The notes under the pieces: model-generated
Databases searched by the model: none
What the model saw: the letters and a program-made list of their open reading frames with translations, nothing else
Told to the model about the DNA's origin: nothing
DNA from: Sodaliphilus sp050873765
Lineage (GTDB): Bacteria > Bacteroidota > Bacteroidia > Bacteroidales > Muribaculaceae
Direction: 5' to 3'
Length of the DNA: 64,000 nucleotides
NCBI GenBank assembly: GCA_050873765.1
Contig: JBNMJK010000003.1
Location: forward strand, 7,187-71,186
Position numbers and translations under genes: made by a program
In this document: positions 43,812 to 52,325 of the stretch, in pieces
Position numbering within the stretch: position 1 is the stretch's first letter
Layout: every line of letters begins with the position of its first letter

Positions 43812-45149
43812 ATGAAGAACTTAAAGTTTAGATTGATTGTAATGAACTTCCTGCAGTTTGCTGTGTGGGGGGCATATCTTACATGTATGGGCAATTACCT
43901 CGGAAGAGCCGGCATGGGATCCGAAATATCGTGGTTCTACGCCATTCAGGGAATTGTGTCAATTTTTATGCCTGCCTTGATGGGCATCGTGGCCGACAAG
44001 TGGGTGCAGCCTCAGCGCTTGCTTGGCATTTGCCATCTGCTTGCTGGTGCATCGATGATTGGGCTCTTTATGATGGGCCAGGCGTCGCCCGCCCCAGATA
44101 AGGCAATGTTCATTACCATCTACACCATAAGCGTGGCGTTCTATATGCCCACGCTCGCTCTATCCAACACTACTGCCTTCACCATACTGAAAGATAATGG
44201 AATGGACACGGTGAACGATTTTCCGCCAATCCGCGTGTTTGGCACGGTGGGCTTTATCGTCACGATGTGGATTGTGAACTGCGCCACATGGCATGATGGC
44301 ACACTTGGCTTTACGCTGGCTCCCGACGATACCAAGTTTCAACTCACTCATTTCCAGTTTCTTGTATCGGGTATTTTGAGCTTTATTCTGGCCGCTTACT
44401 GTATGGTGCTGCCACAGTGTAAGATTGTGATGACAGAGAACAAGTCGCTTTCGCAACAGCTTGGTCTGGACGCGTTCAAGCTGTTTAAAAACAAGCGAAT
44501 GGCTATGTTCTTCATATTCTCGATGCTCCTTGGCATGTCGCTTCAAGTGACCAATGGCTATGCCACACCATTCCTTACCAGTTTCAAGGGGTCGCCTGTG
44601 GCTGAAATAGCCAATTCATTTGCCGCCAACAATGCCACAATGCTCATCTCGCTATCGCAGGTGGCAGAGGCATTGTGCATATTGCTCATTCCTTACTTCC
44701 TTCACCGATTCGGCATCAAGACCGTGATGCTCATAGCCATGTTTGCATGGGTGCTTCGCTTCGGATTCTTCGGCGTGGGCAGCCCTTCGTTCCCTGGTGT
44801 GCTCTTGTTTGTGCTCTCCTGTGTGGTTTACGGTGTGGCATTCGACTTCTTCAACGTGTCGGGTGGCCTGTTTGTGGATAAGGAGTGTGACCCAAGTCTG
44901 CGTGCCTCAGGGCAGGGTTTGTTTATGCTCATGACCAATGGTTTGGGCGCCACCATCGGAACATTAGCTGCTGGTCAGGTGATCAATCATTATTGCCAGT
45001 ATAACGACAGTGGCTATTTGATGGAACTTGTGCCTGGCGGTTGGCAGACGGCTTGGTTTATATTCGCAGGTTTCGCCCTCGTGGTGGCCGTGGCATTTAT
45101 GTTCTTGTTCAAGGGCAGAAAAGAGGCAGAGGCTGAACAGCAGCATTAA
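43812..45149 (+). CDS. Nucleoside:H+ symporter-family MFS permease (NupG-like)
   Basis: The 445-residue protein has about 12 membrane segments. It begins with the NupG-like MNFLQFAVWGAYLTCMGNYL and has the family's GIVADKWVQPQRLLG loop. The Nuc_H_symport family imports nucleosides with protons. Substrate is inferred from family only. Confidence 0.8.
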   Translation: MKNLKFRLIVMNFLQFAVWGAYLTCMGNYLGRAGMGSEISWFYAIQGIVSIFMPALMGIVADKWVQPQRLLGICHLLAGASMIGLFMMGQASPAPDKAMFITIYTISVAFYMPTLALSNTTAFTILKDNGMDTVNDFPPIRVFGTVGFIVTMWIVNCATWHDGTLGFTLAPDDTKFQLTHFQFLVSGILSFILAAYCMVLPQCKIVMTENKSLSQQLGLDAFKLFKNKRMAMFFIFSMLLGMSLQVTNGYATPFLTSFKGSPVAEIANSFAANNATMLISLSQVAEALCILLIPYFLHRFGIKTVMLIAMFAWVLRFGFFGVGSPSFPGVLLFVLSCVVYGVAFDFFNVSGGLFVDKECDPSLRASGQGLFMLMTNGLGATIGTLAAGQVINHYCQYNDSGYLMELVPGGWQTAWFIFAGFALVVAVAFMFLFKGRKEAEAEQQH

Positions 45150-45153
45150 ACGA

Positions 45154-45175
45154 ATATCTAATTCTCATATCTAAT
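45154..45175 (-). repeat. Pair of ATTAGATAT repeats between genes
   Basis: On the minus strand ATTAGATAT occurs twice, 13 bases apart, related to the tandem repeat at 31827-31863. It lies in the 38-base gap between the permease and rsmE. Confidence 0.45.
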
Positions 45176-45187
45176 CATAACAAAGCG

Positions 45188-45907
45188 ATGTATCGTTTCT
45201 ACGAACCCCATATTGCCACCACGCTCCAACTCTCGGAAGACGAGTCGAAACACTGTGTGCGTGTGCTTCGCCTGGCAGAAGGTGATGAAATAGAGGTGGT
45301 GGATGGAGAAGGCAATCTCTACCGCTGCACAATCGCTATGGCTCACCCTAAGCATTGCTCCGTGTCGATTGTTGAGCACAAGGAGTGCAAGCCACACTGG
45401 GGACATCAGATCGTGCTGTGTGTGGCGCCTACAAAAAACCTCGACCGCATGGAGGATATGGCTGACAGGGTGACGGAAATGGGAATTGACCGAATTGTGC
45501 CGCTTTTGTGCCGAAACAGCGAGCGGAAGGTGTTGAAGACTGCGCGGATTCAGAAAATACTCGTTTCGGCCATGAAGCAGTCGCTGAAAGCGCAGCTTCC
45601 ACAGCTCGACGAGCTCACACCGTTTGAAAAGCTGGTGAAAACGCCCTTCAATGGCAACAAATACATTGCCTATTGCGATATGATGCTGCCACGCGAGAGC
45701 CGCACCCTCTTTTCAAAGGTTTACCAACCTGGGGCCGACACCATGATTATTGTGGGGCCTGAGGGTGATTTTAGTCCGGAAGAGGTGACGCTGGCGCTTA
45801 AGGAGGGCTTTGTGCCAGTGTCGTTTGGCGACAGTCGCCTGCGCACCGAAACCGCCGCCATGTTTGCCGTGGCTTCGTGCCATGCGCTTGATATGCAGAA
45901 TAAGTGA
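45188..45907 (+). CDS. rsmE: 16S rRNA (uracil-1498-N3)-methyltransferase
   Basis: The 239-residue SPOUT-class protein shows HCVRVLRLAEGDEIEVVDGEG in the N-terminal PUA-like domain. It has the C-terminal knot motifs IVGPEGDFSPEEV and SRLRTETAAMFAVAS, typical of RsmE, which methylates U1498 of 16S rRNA using SAM. Length is standard. Confidence 0.92.
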   Translation: MYRFYEPHIATTLQLSEDESKHCVRVLRLAEGDEIEVVDGEGNLYRCTIAMAHPKHCSVSIVEHKECKPHWGHQIVLCVAPTKNLDRMEDMADRVTEMGIDRIVPLLCRNSERKVLKTARIQKILVSAMKQSLKAQLPQLDELTPFEKLVKTPFNGNKYIAYCDMMLPRESRTLFSKVYQPGADTMIIVGPEGDFSPEEVTLALKEGFVPVSFGDSRLRTETAAMFAVASCHALDMQNK

Positions 45908-45961
45908 TAAATAGCTGAAATATAGAATAGATATAACACTTAATAGAGATATACATAAAAT

Positions 45962-46786
45962 ATGCTGATAGATCAATTACAGGCTTCGCCTTGTGGCAAT
46001 TTCTTTCTGCTTGCAGGCCCTTGTGTGATAGAGGGCGAGGAAATGGCCTTGAATATTGCAGAAAAAGCTGTAGGAATCACTTCTAAGTTGGGGATTCCCT
46101 ATGTGTTTAAAGGCAGTTACCGCAAGGCCAACCGCTCGCGCATCGATTCGTTCACGGGCATTGGCGATGAGAAGGCGCTGAAAATATTGCGCAAGGTGCG
46201 TGACACCTTCCATGTGCCCGTTGTGACCGACATACACACGGCAGAAGAGGCCGCTATGGCTGCGCAATATGTGGATGTGCTGCAAATTCCCGCTTTTCTC
46301 TGCCGACAGACAGACTTGCTGGTGGCAGCCGCCCGCACAGGCAGAATGGTCAACATCAAAAAAGGACAGTTTCTTTCGCCGGAGGCCATGCAGTTTGCCG
46401 TGCAGAAAGTGCGTGATGCCGGCAACGATGACGTGGCTATCACCGAGCGGGGCACCACATTTGGCTATCAGGATCTCATCGTGGACTATCGTGGAATACC
46501 CACAATGCGCTCATTCGCTCCAGTGATTGTGGATGTGACTCACTCGCTTCAGCAGCCCAACCAAAGCGCGGGGGTGACGGGTGGCCGCCCCGACCTTATC
46601 GAGACGGTGGCTCGCGCTGCCATTGCCGCCGGGGCTGATGGACTGTTTCTCGAAACGCACCAGTCGCCTTCCGAGGCAAAGAGTGATGGTGCCAACATGC
46701 TGAAGCTCGACCTTCTTGAAGGTCTGCTTACGCGTTTGTCGGTGCTCAAGAGTGCCGTTAATCAAATCGACAATATTAAACAATAA
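45962..46786 (+). CDS. kdsA: 3-deoxy-8-phosphooctulonate synthase
   Basis: The 274-residue protein carries KdsA signatures: LAGPCVIEGEEMAL, FKGSYRKANRSRIDSFTG, DIHTAEEA, QIPAFLCRQTDLL, TERGTTFGY and the C-terminal GLFLETHQSPSEAKSDG. It condenses arabinose-5-phosphate with phosphoenolpyruvate to Kdo-8-phosphate for lipid A-core synthesis in the cytosol. Confidence 0.96.
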   Translation: MLIDQLQASPCGNFFLLAGPCVIEGEEMALNIAEKAVGITSKLGIPYVFKGSYRKANRSRIDSFTGIGDEKALKILRKVRDTFHVPVVTDIHTAEEAAMAAQYVDVLQIPAFLCRQTDLLVAAARTGRMVNIKKGQFLSPEAMQFAVQKVRDAGNDDVAITERGTTFGYQDLIVDYRGIPTMRSFAPVIVDVTHSLQQPNQSAGVTGGRPDLIETVARAAIAAGADGLFLETHQSPSEAKSDGANMLKLDLLEGLLTRLSVLKSAVNQIDNIKQ

Positions 46787-46795
46787 CAATTCAAT

Positions 46796-48415
46796 ATGAT
46801 GAACATCAAGTATCTCATTCTTTCTATCGCGCTCTTGTTTTGCGCAGTGGGTGCTGTGGCGCAAACTTCTGATGATGACGCGGCGCTGAAGCGCAAAATC
46901 AACGACGCTGTGATGAAGGTTTATGACCAGCAACTTGAAAAAGAACCGGGTGACTATGCTACACGATTCGCCCGCTCTTATCAGTACTTCTACAACGGAC
47001 AAGACGATGAAGCACTTGCCGACATCACCCAGGCTATAACAGACTGCCCTGAAAGCGACCGCGAAGTGCTTTACGATGCACTGCTGCTCCGCGCAAAGAT
47101 TTACGACAAGAAGGGTGAATTAGAAAGCGAACATGCTGATTTGAAGAGGGCGTTCGCTATCAATTCTTCAAATCCCAATGTGATTGATATGATTGCCAAA
47201 TTAGCGCTGAAGCGCGGTGACTATTCAACGGCTGAAACCAACTTCAACGCCATTCTTCGTATGTCGCCACAAAACTACGACGCTCTCTATGGCTTGGCGC
47301 GCGTGGCTGCAAAGACCAACGATTTTGCCAAGGCTCAGGAGTATTGCGACCGTGCCGTGAAGCTCTTCCCTGCCGAGCCGCAAGTGTATATCAATAGGGC
47401 AGACGTATTTAATATGCTCGGACAGTATAAGGTGGCAGCACAAGACATCATACTGGCAATGAGTGTGGGCAATGATGAAACTAAAGCCGTTTCGGCCCTC
47501 GTGAATATGAGCGATACGCATTACGACGACGTGATGAACGCTCTGCAAAACTCTATTGAGAATGCCCCCAATGTGGGCACATTCCACTTCTTGCGTTATT
47601 CAATAGCTATGCGTCATTTCCATTATGGCCAGGCTCTGCGCGACCTTAAGTTGATTATCAGCAAGAATTTTTACGACGACAACACCATTTATGCCGATGC
47701 GGCAAGGTGTCAATTTGAATTGGGACAGTTTGAACCGGCGTTGGCCAACATCGACAAGGCTTTGGCAAAAAATCCAGGCGACATGAGCGCACTTGTGCTC
47801 AAGGCGCGCATTGTGGAGCATAAGGGCGACGGGAAAAATTATGACGAGGCGCTCGGCGTGCTGGCTCGTGCTTCGCGCATTAATGGTGCAGATCCCTCAT
47901 TGCTGCTCACCCAGGCACGTATCTATCTGGCTCAGCGCAAGCAGCCTGAGGCTTTGGAGGCGCTCAACAAATTGATCAAGGCCAACCCTGCCAATAATGA
48001 AGCCCTTCTGCTTCGTGGCTGGCTCTACAAATACCGCATGCGTAATGCAGAAGCTGCACTCGCCGATTTTGGCATGATGCTGAAAAATGGCACTGATATG
48101 ACGAGTCTTAAAGGTTTTGCACTCCATGAACTTGGACGCGACGACGAAGCCAAAAAATGGGCGCAAGACAATATTATGGCCTCTTCGCTTCCTGGTGGCG
48201 AGGCTTACGCTATAGCGTCGGCACTGCTTTCTGATATTGGTGACAACGACCAGGCACTCAAATATTTAGAAAGCGCTTTGGCCAATGGCTATGGTAGCCT
48301 TTATGAAGTGAATATTAGTGAAGAACCTTACGTGAACTTGAAACTTGTTCGCCGTCACCCCGATTTCAAAATGATGGTGGATCGCTACACACAAAATTTC
48401 ACAGAGCATGAATAA
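46796..48415 (+). CDS. Secreted tetratricopeptide-repeat protein
   Basis: The 539-residue protein has a signal peptide (ending near AVAQ) and at least ten TPR-like helical repeats (for example YATRFARSYQYFYNGQDDEA, AEPQVYINRADVFNMLGQY and NEALLLRGWLYKYRMRNAEA). TPR arrays mediate protein contacts, here presumably in the periplasm. It begins 9 bases behind kdsA. A terminator follows. Confidence 0.8.
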   Translation: MMNIKYLILSIALLFCAVGAVAQTSDDDAALKRKINDAVMKVYDQQLEKEPGDYATRFARSYQYFYNGQDDEALADITQAITDCPESDREVLYDALLLRAKIYDKKGELESEHADLKRAFAINSSNPNVIDMIAKLALKRGDYSTAETNFNAILRMSPQNYDALYGLARVAAKTNDFAKAQEYCDRAVKLFPAEPQVYINRADVFNMLGQYKVAAQDIILAMSVGNDETKAVSALVNMSDTHYDDVMNALQNSIENAPNVGTFHFLRYSIAMRHFHYGQALRDLKLIISKNFYDDNTIYADAARCQFELGQFEPALANIDKALAKNPGDMSALVLKARIVEHKGDGKNYDEALGVLARASRINGADPSLLLTQARIYLAQRKQPEALEALNKLIKANPANNEALLLRGWLYKYRMRNAEAALADFGMMLKNGTDMTSLKGFALHELGRDDEAKKWAQDNIMASSLPGGEAYAIASALLSDIGDNDQALKYLESALANGYGSLYEVNISEEPYVNLKLVRRHPDFKMMVDRYTQNFTEHE

Positions 48416-48460
48416 TATGCATTTTTGCTCCTAAAATATTTGACTAAATTTTTCATTACT

Positions 48461-48510
48461 AAACCACACCCCGGCCTTCTTGTGAAGAACTGAGGTGTGG
48501 TTTTCTTTTT
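48461..48510 (+). terminator. Intrinsic terminator behind the TPR gene
   Basis: A 10-bp stem (48461-48470 with 48494-48503) encloses an inner TTCTT/AAGAA hairpin and ends in a T-rich tract. Confidence 0.8.
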
Positions 48511-48551
48511 AGTGCAAACGTGTCACGTGTTGGGAAAAATTAGGAAAATAG

Positions 48552-48583
48552 TTTGTTTGTTTCAGAAAATTGTTATACCTTTG
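48552..48583 (+). promoter_or_regulatory. tRNA-Val promoter
   Basis: TTTG at 48552-48555 and TACCTTTG at 48576-48583 are spaced by 20 bases, an exact match to the Bacteroidota consensus. The start would lie near 48590, about 10 bases before the tRNA. Confidence 0.75.
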
Positions 48584-48600
48584 CACCGCAATTAAGCACC

Positions 48601-48675
48601 GGGCGTTTAGCTCAGCTGGTTCAGAGCATCTGCCTTACAAGCAGAGGGTCGGCGGTTCGAATCCGTCAACGCCCA
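48601..48675 (+). tRNA. tRNA-Val (anticodon UAC)
   Basis: A complete cloverleaf is seen: acceptor stem 48601-48607 with 48668-48674, anticodon stem TCTGC/GCAGA with loop CTTACAA and anticodon TAC at 48636-48638, and a T-loop TTCGAAT. The discriminator base is A at 48675 and the CCA end is not encoded. An open frame across the tRNA is spurious. Confidence 0.96.
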
Positions 48676-48681
48676 CATATC

Positions 48682-48714
48682 AAGACTCAACTGATGAAGT
48701 TGGGTCTTTTTTTT
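48682..48714 (+). terminator. Terminator of the tRNA gene
   Basis: A 10-bp stem (48682-48691 with 48699-48708, one G-U pair) and a 7-base loop are followed by a T run. Confidence 0.88.
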
Positions 48715-48769
48715 GTGTATATGTGAGCCATAGGATTGCTTTATGTATTTGTGAACCGCATTTTACGGC

Positions 48770-49195
48770 CTATTGCACTTTTGTTTTGCAAGTGACTTTT
48801 TTACTGTCGCAAGGAATGTCGGTGGTTTTCCACAAGCCATGCAGGTTGCAATATTCATACACGGCATTCACTCTCTCGTTGCAGTCGCAATAAATGGCTT
48901 CCGCTGGTTGTGAAGGATTAAGGTGAATGATTTTTAGCCCACAGCAAGTTTCAACAGCCACAAAGCAAATGTGATGGTCGGAGGTCATAGGGTGAGGAGT
49001 GGCTCCCACTTCAATTTTCAGTAAGCCATTTTCTTGGCGTGTAACCACGGGCACATGCTTTTCGGCTGCGCCATCAGTGTCCATAGCGTTCAGTTGCGCC
49101 ATTGTTTTTCCGCAGCACACAGGTGTTATGCCTGAGTCTTCAATAGCGGCAAACACATTGCCACACACCGTGCATTTGTAGAATTTTGTTTCCAT
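48770..49195 (-). CDS. dfx: Desulfoferrodoxin (superoxide reductase)
   Basis: The 141-residue protein has an N-terminal desulforedoxin-like Fe(Cys)4 site (CTVCGNV and VCCGKTM). The catalytic superoxide-reductase site follows, with EKHVPVV, HPMTSDHHI and CNLHG supplying Glu/Lys, four His and one Cys ligands. It reduces superoxide to peroxide without making oxygen, typical of anaerobes. It has its own promoter at 49254-49285. Confidence 0.93.
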   Translation of the reverse strand: METKFYKCTVCGNVFAAIEDSGITPVCCGKTMAQLNAMDTDGAAEKHVPVVTRQENGLLKIEVGATPHPMTSDHHICFVAVETCCGLKIIHLNPSQPAEAIYCDCNERVNAVYEYCNLHGLWKTTDIPCDSKKVTCKTKVQ

Positions 49196-49253
49196 AATAG
49201 TTGAGATTTAACGGGTTAATAATTAGTTGATTATATAGAAATTTCTACACTCG

Positions 49254-49285
49254 CAAATTTATTCAATCTGGAGGCTATAACCAAA
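49254..49285 (-). promoter_or_regulatory. Promoter of the desulfoferrodoxin gene
   Basis: On the minus strand TTTG (49282-49285) and TAAATTTG (49254-49261) are separated by 20 bases, a full consensus match. The leader would be about 50 bases. Confidence 0.7.
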
Positions 49286-49410
49286 TTTTAGCACAAAAAT
49301 TCGCATTATTTCACTTTTTTAAGCAGTGAGACGTGGTTTGATGAATGAATGTGATATGGTGAGCCACGGTCTAAGGCTTGTAGGTCTATACTGATGAAAT
49401 GTGTCTTAAC

Positions 49411-49509
49411 TAAAATAAAAAAGGTTTTCTTTGGTCAGCCACTCGCATCCCACCGCCTTGTTTCATGCGCCATCTACTGGAGAAAGCCTTGTCCGCTGTA
49501 AGAAAACCT
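49411..49509 (-). ncRNA. Candidate small RNA with closing stem and terminator
   Basis: On the minus strand a ~100-base segment starts 4 bases after a -7 box and is closed by a perfect 10-bp stem (49500-49509 with 49422-49431) followed by a T-rich tail (TTTTTTATTTT). Inside, CAGC/GCTG (49495-49498 with 49436-49439) and a CGCAT/ATGCG hairpin (49465-49469 with 49444-49448) can form. It has no open frame of note. It does not contain the SRP RNA tip, and I do not recognise a riboswitch or known family. The dfx gene has a separate promoter, so this looks like an independent transcript. Confidence 0.6.
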
Positions 49510-49513
49510 AATG

Positions 49514-49545
49514 CAAATATAGCAATAATTAATATGTGAAACAAT
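49514..49545 (-). promoter_or_regulatory. Promoter of the candidate small RNA
   Basis: On the minus strand ATTG (49542-49545, 3 of 4) and TATATTTG (49514-49521, full match) are 20 bases apart, placing the start at about 49508. Confidence 0.6.
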
Positions 49546-49567
49546 TTCTGTGGTGCTTTTTTTTCAT

Positions 49568-49575
49568 TAACTTTG
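49568..49575 (+). promoter_or_regulatory. Divergent promoter of the beta-barrel gene
   Basis: TAACTTTG matches the -7 consensus and ends 4 bases before the ATG at 49580, so the mRNA may be leaderless. Its -33 region (ATTT at 49544-49547) overlaps that of the small RNA promoter on the other strand. Confidence 0.5.
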
Positions 49576-49579
49576 TGTT

Positions 49580-50287
49580 ATGAAACGAATGTTATTATCG
49601 GCCGCTCTTTTTGTTGCGGTGGTTTTGGCTGCAATTCATGCCAAAGCGCAGGAGCAAGAATATATTCAAGTTGATTGGTATCCGCTGCTCACCGACAGTG
49701 TGGGGTGGAACATCACCAGCGGAGGGATTGCCTTTGGCTTCGTTGATGGCATTTCGCAAGAGGCTGATGTGAGAATGGGAGCGTCGTTTGAAATATCATG
49801 GCTGAATGTGATAGGTGCAAAATTCAATACTGGCCATGGTCAGCGTATCAGCATAGGTCTTGGTCTGGACTGGAAAAACTATAGGCTTAAATCCACAGAG
49901 CGCTTTGATGCTTCGGATAACGGGGTGAGTGTTGGCTCTTATCCAGCGGCTGCCACTCATCGAAAATCGCGCTTAAAAGTGTTTGCGCTGGAGCTACCCA
50001 TTATTTTCCGCCAGCGCATACTAAGCCATACCGACCTGTTTGTGGGCGAAATCACTAATTTCAATGTCCATTCGAGTGTGCTTACCACTTATGAGATGGA
50101 GAATGAAAAAGTGAAGCAGTGCGTGGGCAAAGGCTTGCACCAGTCGCCGGTCACCTTCGACCTGATAGCCGGTGTGAACTACCGCAAAGTGGGAGCCTTT
50201 GTTAGATATAGCCCATGTAGGGTGTTTAAAAAAGGCTTTGGACCAAAAATTCAGACCCTTTCTGCTGGCTTAGTGCTGGGTCTATAA
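49580..50287 (+). CDS. Predicted outer-membrane beta-barrel protein
   Basis: The 235-residue protein has a signal peptide (ending near AKAQ) and alternating hydrophobic and polar strands rich in Gly and aromatics, ending in LSAGLVLGL, as in small porin-like barrels. No specific family is recognised. The promoter box is 4 bases before the ATG. It is divergent from the candidate small RNA. Confidence 0.65.
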   Translation: MKRMLLSAALFVAVVLAAIHAKAQEQEYIQVDWYPLLTDSVGWNITSGGIAFGFVDGISQEADVRMGASFEISWLNVIGAKFNTGHGQRISIGLGLDWKNYRLKSTERFDASDNGVSVGSYPAAATHRKSRLKVFALELPIIFRQRILSHTDLFVGEITNFNVHSSVLTTYEMENEKVKQCVGKGLHQSPVTFDLIAGVNYRKVGAFVRYSPCRVFKKGFGPKIQTLSAGLVLGL

Positions 50288-50302
50288 TTAATATTCTTTT
50301 CA

Positions 50303-50334
50303 TTTGCTAATTCGCTCTAATTCCCGTAACTTCG
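50303..50334 (+). promoter_or_regulatory. Promoter of the thioredoxin-like lipoprotein gene
   Basis: TTTG at 50303-50306 and TAACTTCG at 50327-50334 (7 of 8) are 20 bases apart, giving a leader of about 27 bases. Confidence 0.6.
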
Positions 50335-50367
50335 CATATTATTAATCGAACAAACAAAAATTATATA

Positions 50368-51468
50368 ATGAAGAACTTATTTTTCCTGTCTTTGGCCATG
50401 ATGGCTATGCTTTGTGCTTGCGATGGTGGCAACAAATTTAAAGTGTCGGGTGAGGTGGAAGGCGCGTCCGACACGACCAACCTTTACCTTGAAGTGGCCA
50501 ACAATGGCAACTGGTTTATTCTCGATTCCACCACCACCAGTGGCAATGGCTCTTACAGCATTTCGTATGAAGCGCCCCAATATCCTAATATTTATCGTCT
50601 GCGCTGTGCCGACAAGTCGGTGTATTTCACTATCGACAGTATAGAGAGTATTACCATCAACTCAAAGCTCAAAACCTTTGATTTGGATTTCAATATCGAC
50701 GGCACCGAGCATGCCCGTCAAATCAATAAGATAGAAAAAGATGCCATCATCTATGCAAAAGAGGGTACGCCAGAGGCAAAAATAGAGGCTTGGAAAAAGC
50801 AGCTCACCAAGCAGATTCTGGCTGACGAATATGGCTCGGGCATTGTGGCTTACTTTATCATCAACAAATACATAAACGGGCACCCACTTTTCGACCCCAT
50901 GAATGATCACGACATGAAAATTATTGGTGCCGTGGCCAATGCGTTTAATTCCTACCGAAAAGACGACCCACGCACACAGTATCTTGTGAATATGACACTC
51001 GAAGCTCAGAAAAGACGCCGTGAGGCTGCCGGTAGGGCTGGCGGCGCACGGATTGAGGCACAGGTGGTGAAACTGTTCGACATCACTTTGCAGGACGCTA
51101 AGGGCGTGCAGCACTCGCTTGCCGCCGAGGCAAAGAAAGGCCATGTGGTTCTGCTCAACTTCACCATGTACGACCAGTCGTTTTCACCGGCGTTCAACAA
51201 AGTGCTCAACGACCTCTATATGCAATATAAGGGACGTGTAACCATTTTCCAGGTGGGCCTTGACCAGAGCCTCGGTGAATGGCGCGACGCCGCTAAAAAT
51301 ATTCCATGGATAGCTGTTTACGATCCTGCCGGTGAAGCCTCCAAGAGTGTGCAGCAATATCAGGTGTCGAGCATTCCCACCACATTCGTCATCGACAAAA
51401 ATGGTGAATTGCAAGAGCGCGTAGATGATCCACTGAAATTGAAAAACGTGATTCAAAAATATTTGTAA
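50368..51468 (+). CDS. DUF4369/thioredoxin-like lipoprotein without a CxxC motif
   Basis: The 366-residue protein has a lipoprotein signal peptide with lipobox LCAC (Cys18). A DUF4369-like beta domain (about 23-110), a helical linker and a C-terminal TlpA/AhpC-type thioredoxin fold (GHVVLLNFTMYDQSFSP, SSIPTTFVIDKNGEL) follow. The usual WCxxC is replaced by MYDQSFSP, so the thioredoxin domain lacks redox cysteines and may serve in binding. It is anchored in a membrane facing the periplasm. Confidence 0.75.
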   Translation: MKNLFFLSLAMMAMLCACDGGNKFKVSGEVEGASDTTNLYLEVANNGNWFILDSTTTSGNGSYSISYEAPQYPNIYRLRCADKSVYFTIDSIESITINSKLKTFDLDFNIDGTEHARQINKIEKDAIIYAKEGTPEAKIEAWKKQLTKQILADEYGSGIVAYFIINKYINGHPLFDPMNDHDMKIIGAVANAFNSYRKDDPRTQYLVNMTLEAQKRRREAAGRAGGARIEAQVVKLFDITLQDAKGVQHSLAAEAKKGHVVLLNFTMYDQSFSPAFNKVLNDLYMQYKGRVTIFQVGLDQSLGEWRDAAKNIPWIAVYDPAGEASKSVQQYQVSSIPTTFVIDKNGELQERVDDPLKLKNVIQKYL

Positions 51469-51487
51469 ATTAAATTATCCTTTTATT

Positions 51488-52294
51488 ATGCCTGAAGATA
51501 GATTGTATTATTACATCGACCAAGACAATCAGCAGCAAGGCCCTTTCACAGTAGAGCAGTTGTCAGAACAGCAAATTAATGTCAATACCCTCGTATGGTC
51601 GGAGGGTATGGAGAGTTGGCTTCCGGCAGGGCAAGTGCAGGAGTTGAGCGCACTTTTCACGGGTCAGCCCGTACCACCCCCATTTCAGCCAGCCCCACCT
51701 TCTTTCGGCAATGCGCAAAATTCCCCGATGCCACCTTATCCTACTGGCGGTGCACCTAAAAAGAGCAATGTGTGGCTTATAGCTTTGCTGGTGGGAGTGG
51801 GAGTGTTTGCCTTTATAGGCATAGGCATTATCATTTTTACGGGAGTATTGCATCAAAAGTCAATAGAGTTCTCTACGGCTAAAAATAGTGCACCAGTGGA
51901 TACAGCCGTAACGGTAGATGTGCCTGATACAGCTACTGTAGGAAATGCTGTAGCTGAAACCCACGATGATGAAGCAGAAGAAACACACAATACTAACGTT
52001 CACCATTTGACTGGCTACATCAACAAATATCCGATTGACATGGTTATTCACATGTCGGCCAATGGCGACATTACCGGCGAATACACCTATGTGAAGCACC
52101 CAAGTTTTGGCACGATGCAATTGGAGGGGTATCGCTCGGAAAACGGACGCGTCTATTTAGCGGAATATCCACCTGCCAATGAAGGAGCCCAAATAACCGG
52201 TGAGTTTGAAGGATATTGGTATGGCAATGAAATTTCGGGAACATTCATTCGTACAGCTGATGACAAACAAATGAATTTTTCACTGACAGAATAA
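51488..52294 (+). CDS. GYF_2-domain membrane protein
   Basis: The 268-residue protein begins with a GYF_2 domain (YYYIDQDNQQQGPFTVEQL ... VWSEGMESWLPA, about residues 6-55). A Pro-rich linker, one membrane helix (about 97-120), an acidic segment and a beta-rich C-terminal domain follow. GYF_2 domains bind proline-rich peptides; the partner is unknown. It is convergent with the glycosyltransferase gene, 31 bases away. Confidence 0.75.
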   Translation: MPEDRLYYYIDQDNQQQGPFTVEQLSEQQINVNTLVWSEGMESWLPAGQVQELSALFTGQPVPPPFQPAPPSFGNAQNSPMPPYPTGGAPKKSNVWLIALLVGVGVFAFIGIGIIIFTGVLHQKSIEFSTAKNSAPVDTAVTVDVPDTATVGNAVAETHDDEAEETHNTNVHHLTGYINKYPIDMVIHMSANGDITGEYTYVKHPSFGTMQLEGYRSENGRVYLAEYPPANEGAQITGEFEGYWYGNEISGTFIRTADDKQMNFSLTE

Positions 52295-52325
52295 TAGCAA
52301 ACTGGTAGTCTTCGATAGAGAGCTT

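Noticed and set aside
48570..48893. Open frame running through the tRNA-Val gene
   Set aside because: It overlaps a clear tRNA, its promoter and terminator, and the antisense of the dfx 3' end; its translation has no protein-like features.
49411..49509. Reading the minus-strand structured element as SRP 4.5S RNA or a c-di-GMP (GEMM) riboswitch
   Set aside because: The GGUCAGG and GGAAGGAAGCAGCC tip of SRP RNA is missing, and only a loose GUGGGAUGCGA similarity to GEMM exists without the rest of the consensus. The following dfx gene has its own promoter.
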